DNA of 9,618 bases, from contig CAJCHQ010000437.1 in NCBI GenBank assembly GCA_903970295.1, positions 1 to 9,618 on the forward strand. Reading direction: 5' to 3'. The stretch is from Bryobacterales bacterium. GTDB lineage: Bacteria; Cyanobacteriota; Vampirovibrionia; Obscuribacterales; Obscuribacteraceae. The notes beneath the pieces were generated by a model. It saw only the letters and a list, made by a program, of their open reading frames with translations. It was not told the DNA's origin and ran no database searches. The position numbers were made by a program, and so were the translations under genes. Numbering within the stretch: the stretch's first letter is position 1; each line of letters starts with the position of its first letter. Of the stretch, positions 7,162 to 9,618 are shown piece after piece.

Positions 7162-7270
7162 GGCAAAAGCCATGGGAAAACACGTACCGCCCGTAAGATC
7201 ACCACGACCACGTGTGTGCCTCGGGCTGAGGCTGGAGTCCCCAACAGGAGGTGCTTTGTTTACTTTTGCC
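7162..7270 (+). ncRNA. Candidate structured RNA or 5' leader of the second kinase gene
   Basis: GGCAAAAG (7162-7169) is perfectly complementary to CTTTTGCC (7263-7270), closing a 109-nt domain. Inside it are possible stems ACACGT (7180-7185) with ACGTGT (7210-7215), and GCCTC-GGGCT-GAGGC (7218-7232), plus AAACA (7178-7182) with TGTTT (7257-7261), which competes with the first for a few bases. A -10-like box lies just upstream. No known riboswitch, SRP, 6S or tmRNA signature was recognised. There is no terminator-like U-run after it, so a leader of the kinase mRNA is more likely than a free sRNA. The orientation is uncertain because the stems also fold on the minus strand. Confidence 0.3.
7246..7253 (+). 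promoter_or_regulatory. Perfect Shine-Dalgarno octamer not positioned for any annotated gene
   Basis: AGGAGGTG is an ideal anti-16S complement but lies 61 nt before the kinase ATG. In the kinase frame there is a TGA at 7306, so it cannot serve an extended kinase start. It could serve a 9-codon leader frame, TTG 7256 to TAA 7285, 4 nt downstream. It might also act as a ribosome standby site, or be chance. Confidence 0.35.
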
Positions 7271-7314
7271 GGAGTTTGGGTTTAAAGAGACCTGGGCGAA
7301 TAATCTGAAATAAA

Positions 7315-9342
7315 ATGGCATCCACCCCCTCTACCGACATTAACTCATCCAGCACTCCGTACTTGCGATGGGTATGTCTCACGTGCGGTAAAGAATATCT
7401 CGAGCAGGTCGAACATTGCGAAACTGACGGTATGGAATTGACCGCAGTCAAAAACGATTCGTTTATAGGCGCAATTTTCGCCCAGCGCTACAGAATCGAA
7501 GCGGTCATCGGCCGCGGTGGCATGAGTTCGATCTACAAAGCAAAACATTTGTTGATGGGAAAATATTTCGCCATCAAATTGATGCACGAATTCATGTTGG
7601 CGAACTCGAAGAGCATTCTAAGGTTTCAGGCTGAATCCAGAGCAGCCAGTGCGTCGAGTCACCCGAATTTAGTCGCGGTGCACGATTCAGGCGTTACATC
7701 CGAAGGTGTTCCATATCTAGTGATGGACTTCATCGATGGCCGCACTTTGGATGACGAACTGGATGGTCTCGAATTCATGGGAGTCGATCGTTGTTTGAAC
7801 ATCGTCAGACAAATAATGGATGGTCTGGAAAACATTCACTCTCAAAACATAGTTCACCGCGATCTGAAACCGAGCAACATCATGCTCTCGTTCGAGCCGG
7901 ACGGAAGTGAGCGAGTGAGAATCGTAGACTTCGGTATCGCAAAAATCTTCGGAGACGAGGAAGATCAAAATCGGCTGACGAGAACGGGCGAGGTATTTGG
8001 CAGTCCGCCGTATATGAGTCCCGAACAGTGTTTGGGCAAAAAGCTTGATGCAAGAAGCGACATTTACTCGCTTGGTTGTGTGGTGTACAAATGCCTCACC
8101 GGAGTTTATCCCATTCTTGGCGCGAACTCCCTGGAAACGTTTTCGATGCAGGTTAGCTCTTCTCCGGAGCCTATCAGCAAAGCTTGCCCGAAGGCTCACG
8201 TTCCTGCACGCGTCGAAGATGTCGTGATGAAAGCTCTGGAAAAAGATCCACCCAAGCGTTTTCAATCAGTCGCAGAATTTCGGAAAAGCTTGCTAGACGC
8301 TTATGAACAGGGGAAAGAAGAGGAAGCTTTTCAATACCTCAGGGCGCGATTCAACTCTCGATTTCGCCGATTGCGAGGCAGAGTCAACCAAAATCTTCTG
8401 TCGCTTGCTCTAGGTTCTGCGCTCCTGATAGCTTGTGCAGCAGGTCTTATTCACTTCAATCCAGCCTGCCGACTGGCGTTCCACACCGCTATTAATCCAT
8501 CACTTTATGCAGTGAGCATATCTGCTGGTCGTTTTCTTTCAGTATGGAATTATCAATGCGCTAAATATCTATTGATGAATGCCGTGCGTGAAGCCGACTT
8601 CAGCAAAATTGCCGACAGCAGAATCAACAGTCGAGATGATTTACAAAAACTCTACGATCGCTGGGGTTATAGAGTCGATTCGAAGCGAATCGACAATGAG
8701 ATCAAGTCGATCAAGTCAGATTGGTTAACAAGTCGTTTCGCCATTAAGATGAAGAACGAAGATAATGCTTCGGTTGCGCTTATCAACACGCTGCCGGTTC
8801 CGACAGAGCGGGCATCGACAAAGGCGATGGCAATCTCTTTGTCAGAATTGGCAGCACATTCCTTGAAGAGAGGAGCATACAACCTCGCCAGACTTCAAGC
8901 AGAAAAGTCACTGCATTTATGGAACGATGTTTTGAAAGAACATCCTAAACCTGCGCTTGCCGCATTGAGTCTACTCGGCTCGAGTAATGAGCATCTCGGC
9001 AAACTGAATGACGCCAAAGCCGAGTCCGAACAATTATTGGCCTTGGCAAAAATCGCTCCAGTCGACGCCGAATACGCAGCAAGCAGCACCTTGAACCTGG
9101 CGCGAATTGAAGCGATGACAGGCAACTTTAGCCGCGCTGAAGCCCGCTTCAAAGAATCGATCGCCTGGTCGGGCAGATCGACCAATTCTCAAACATCGAC
9201 CATCATTGATGCGCTAAGCGATTATGCCGCCTTGCTACGACGACTGAATCGCGTTAGTGAGGCAGTCGTAATTGAGAAAAAGCTGAATGATTTCGAAAAT
9301 CGCGGACCGCTCCAAGCAATTACCGAGCGTGCAAATAGGTAG
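7315..9342 (+). CDS. Ser/Thr protein kinase with N-terminal Cys ribbon, TM helix and TPR-like extracytoplasmic half
   Basis: This is a 675-residue transmembrane kinase. Residues 21-38 carry a zinc-ribbon-like pattern C-x2-C-x10-C-x2-D (CLTCGKEY...CETDG), as found at the N-terminus of some bacterial kinases. The kinase domain (about 59-330) has all canonical elements: GRGGMSS (66-72), Lys88, Glu107, HRDLKPSN (181-188, Asp183), DFG (205-207), an activation segment ending SPE (235-237), SDIYSLG (248-254) and Arg315. It should be active. An Arg-rich stretch (345-356) precedes one membrane helix at about 361-380, so the kinase is inside and residues 382-675 are outside. The C-terminal half is helical with TPR-like units at about 505-660 (AAHSLKRGAYNLARLQAEKS, NLARIEAMTGNFSRAEARF), likely the sensing or protein-binding part. 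ATG 7315 has no Shine-Dalgarno. A TAATCT at 7301-7306 could even give a leaderless mRNA, which conflicts with the leader model above. The gene is divergent from the cluster of five. Confidence 0.97.
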   Translation: MASTPSTDINSSSTPYLRWVCLTCGKEYLEQVEHCETDGMELTAVKNDSFIGAIFAQRYRIEAVIGRGGMSSIYKAKHLLMGKYFAIKLMHEFMLANSKSILRFQAESRAASASSHPNLVAVHDSGVTSEGVPYLVMDFIDGRTLDDELDGLEFMGVDRCLNIVRQIMDGLENIHSQNIVHRDLKPSNIMLSFEPDGSERVRIVDFGIAKIFGDEEDQNRLTRTGEVFGSPPYMSPEQCLGKKLDARSDIYSLGCVVYKCLTGVYPILGANSLETFSMQVSSSPEPISKACPKAHVPARVEDVVMKALEKDPPKRFQSVAEFRKSLLDAYEQGKEEEAFQYLRARFNSRFRRLRGRVNQNLLSLALGSALLIACAAGLIHFNPACRLAFHTAINPSLYAVSISAGRFLSVWNYQCAKYLLMNAVREADFSKIADSRINSRDDLQKLYDRWGYRVDSKRIDNEIKSIKSDWLTSRFAIKMKNEDNASVALINTLPVPTERASTKAMAISLSELAAHSLKRGAYNLARLQAEKSLHLWNDVLKEHPKPALAALSLLGSSNEHLGKLNDAKAESEQLLALAKIAPVDAEYAASSTLNLARIEAMTGNFSRAEARFKESIAWSGRSTNSQTSTIIDALSDYAALLRRLNRVSEAVVIEKKLNDFENRGPLQAITERANR

Positions 9343-9344
9343 TA

Positions 9345-9411
9345 CATGCTGCTGCTTACTTTGTTGCTGCTTGCTTGTATGTTGCTGCTTGCTTGCATGT
9401 TGCTGCTTACT
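9345..9411. repeat. Degenerate 18-bp tandem repeats in the convergent intergenic region
   Basis: GTTGCTGCTTGCTTGYAT occurs twice in direct succession (9363-9380 and 9381-9398, differing at one base). It is flanked on each side by a partial copy that ends GCTGCTTACT (9351-9360 and 9402-9411). The array starts 3 bp after the kinase stop codon and lies between convergent genes. The units are not self-complementary, so they do not make an intrinsic terminator. The array may be a simple slippage-prone repeat or a protein-binding array. Confidence 0.8.
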
Positions 9412-9426
9412 AGTTTTTCGCTTCCT

Positions 9427-9618
9427 CTAATGGGTCGGCCAAAAACCAGTCTGTCTATAAACTTCTTCGTCCCGAGCCATCTGCCCTGACATCCGCGCGG
9501 CCTCGAGATAGGCATCCGCTTGGGCCTTTTGGCCTGCGTTGTACTCGTTATCCCAGGCTGACCACTGTTGCCCATTCCATTTGACGCCAGCCGCGGCATT
9601 CTTTCGCTCTTGCATCTG
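9427..9618 (-). CDS. C-terminal fragment of an unrecognised protein, cut by the window edge
   Basis: The frame is open from the right edge to a TAG at 9429-9427, giving at least 63 residues that end YRQTGFWPTH. An internal Met lies one codon from the edge but has no visible start context, so the true start is probably outside the window. The visible part is Gln/Ala-rich and amphipathic, with a Trp-containing segment (GVKWNGQQWSAWDNEYNAG) then a helical stretch (AQADAYLEAARMSGQMARDE). No transmembrane helix or known motif is evident. It converges on the second kinase with about 84 bp between the stop codons. Coding is likely from composition and the clean open frame, but the function is unknown. 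Confidence 0.55.
   Translation of the reverse strand, partial: QMQERKNAAAGVKWNGQQWSAWDNEYNAGQKAQADAYLEAARMSGQMARDEEVYRQTGFWPTH

Larger units (their letters stand above)
7126..7314. other. Divergent intergenic region between the lysozyme-like gene and the second kinase
   Basis: These bases separate divergent genes and must carry promoters for both. On the plus strand a -10-like CATAAT lies at 7151-7156, and a second weak one, TAATCT, at 7301-7306. No convincing -35 element is visible for either. For the minus strand only a weak TATGAG-like element overlaps the first box. The stretch also holds the candidate structured RNA described separately. No tRNA or open frame of credible length is present. 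Confidence 0.6.

Noticed and set aside
7126..7314. tRNA, SRP RNA, 6S RNA or a known riboswitch in the intergenic region
   Set aside because: No cloverleaf, no GGAAGNA tetraloop-type SRP core, no 6S-like bulged duplex and no conserved riboswitch core was seen on either strand.
7717..8265. Open frame of 182 codons on the minus strand
   Set aside because: It is antisense to the catalytic core of the second kinase, which is clearly coding.
9343..9426. Intrinsic terminator for the convergent genes
   Set aside because: There is a TTTTT run near 9414-9418, but only a 6-bp palindrome (ACTAGT) precedes it and no stable stem could be drawn on either strand.
9222..9599. Minus-strand open frame of 125 codons running through the 18-bp repeats (SSNMQASSNIQASSN)
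   Set aside because: It overlaps the kinase 3' end in antisense and conflicts with the better frame at 9427-9618. The Ser/Asn/Gln repeat is just the translated tandem DNA repeat.

Overview
This window reads as chromosomal DNA of a free-living bacterium with roughly balanced GC. It carries two membrane-anchored Ser/Thr (Hanks-type) protein kinases, two TPR-type membrane proteins (one fused to a kinase), a large secreted right-handed beta-helix protein and a lysozyme-like protein. This mix (many eukaryotic-like kinases, a kinase with an N-terminal Cys ribbon, TPR domains outside the membrane) resembles environmental Melainabacteria/Vampirovibrionia such as Obscuribacterales. Planctomycetes or other kinase-rich phyla are also possible. 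The taxon is inferred from gene style only; no rRNA, tRNA or marker gene is present.

Layout. Positions 1-7089 hold five genes on the minus strand, all in one direction with short gaps. In transcription order they are: a lysozyme-like protein (7089-5746); a beta-helix protein with a signal peptide (5678-3342); a kinase with two membrane helices and a PH-like middle domain (3235-1751); a single-pass TPR protein (1728-124); and the start of a further gene (131-1) whose ATG overlaps the TPR stop codon. The last three are tightly packed and probably co-transcribed; the first two may belong to the same unit. Positions 7090-7314 are a divergent intergenic region with a possible structured RNA or leader. 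Positions 7315-9342 (+) encode a second kinase, with a zinc-ribbon-like N-terminus, a transmembrane helix and a TPR-like C-terminal half. Positions 9343-9426 hold a short degenerate 18-bp tandem repeat between convergent genes. Positions 9427-9618 are the C-terminal end of an unrecognised minus-strand gene that runs off the right edge.

Working model (inference). The minus-strand cluster couples secreted or envelope-acting proteins (glycan-binding or cleaving beta-helix, muramidase-like protein) to a membrane kinase and a TPR partner. The divergent kinase gene combines kinase, membrane anchor and TPR domain in one chain. Together they could form an envelope-sensing and signalling locus. No CRISPR array, transposase, integrase, tRNA or rRNA was seen. 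The most interesting non-coding signal is the 109-nt region 7162-7270, closed by an 8-bp perfect stem and preceded by a -10-like box.
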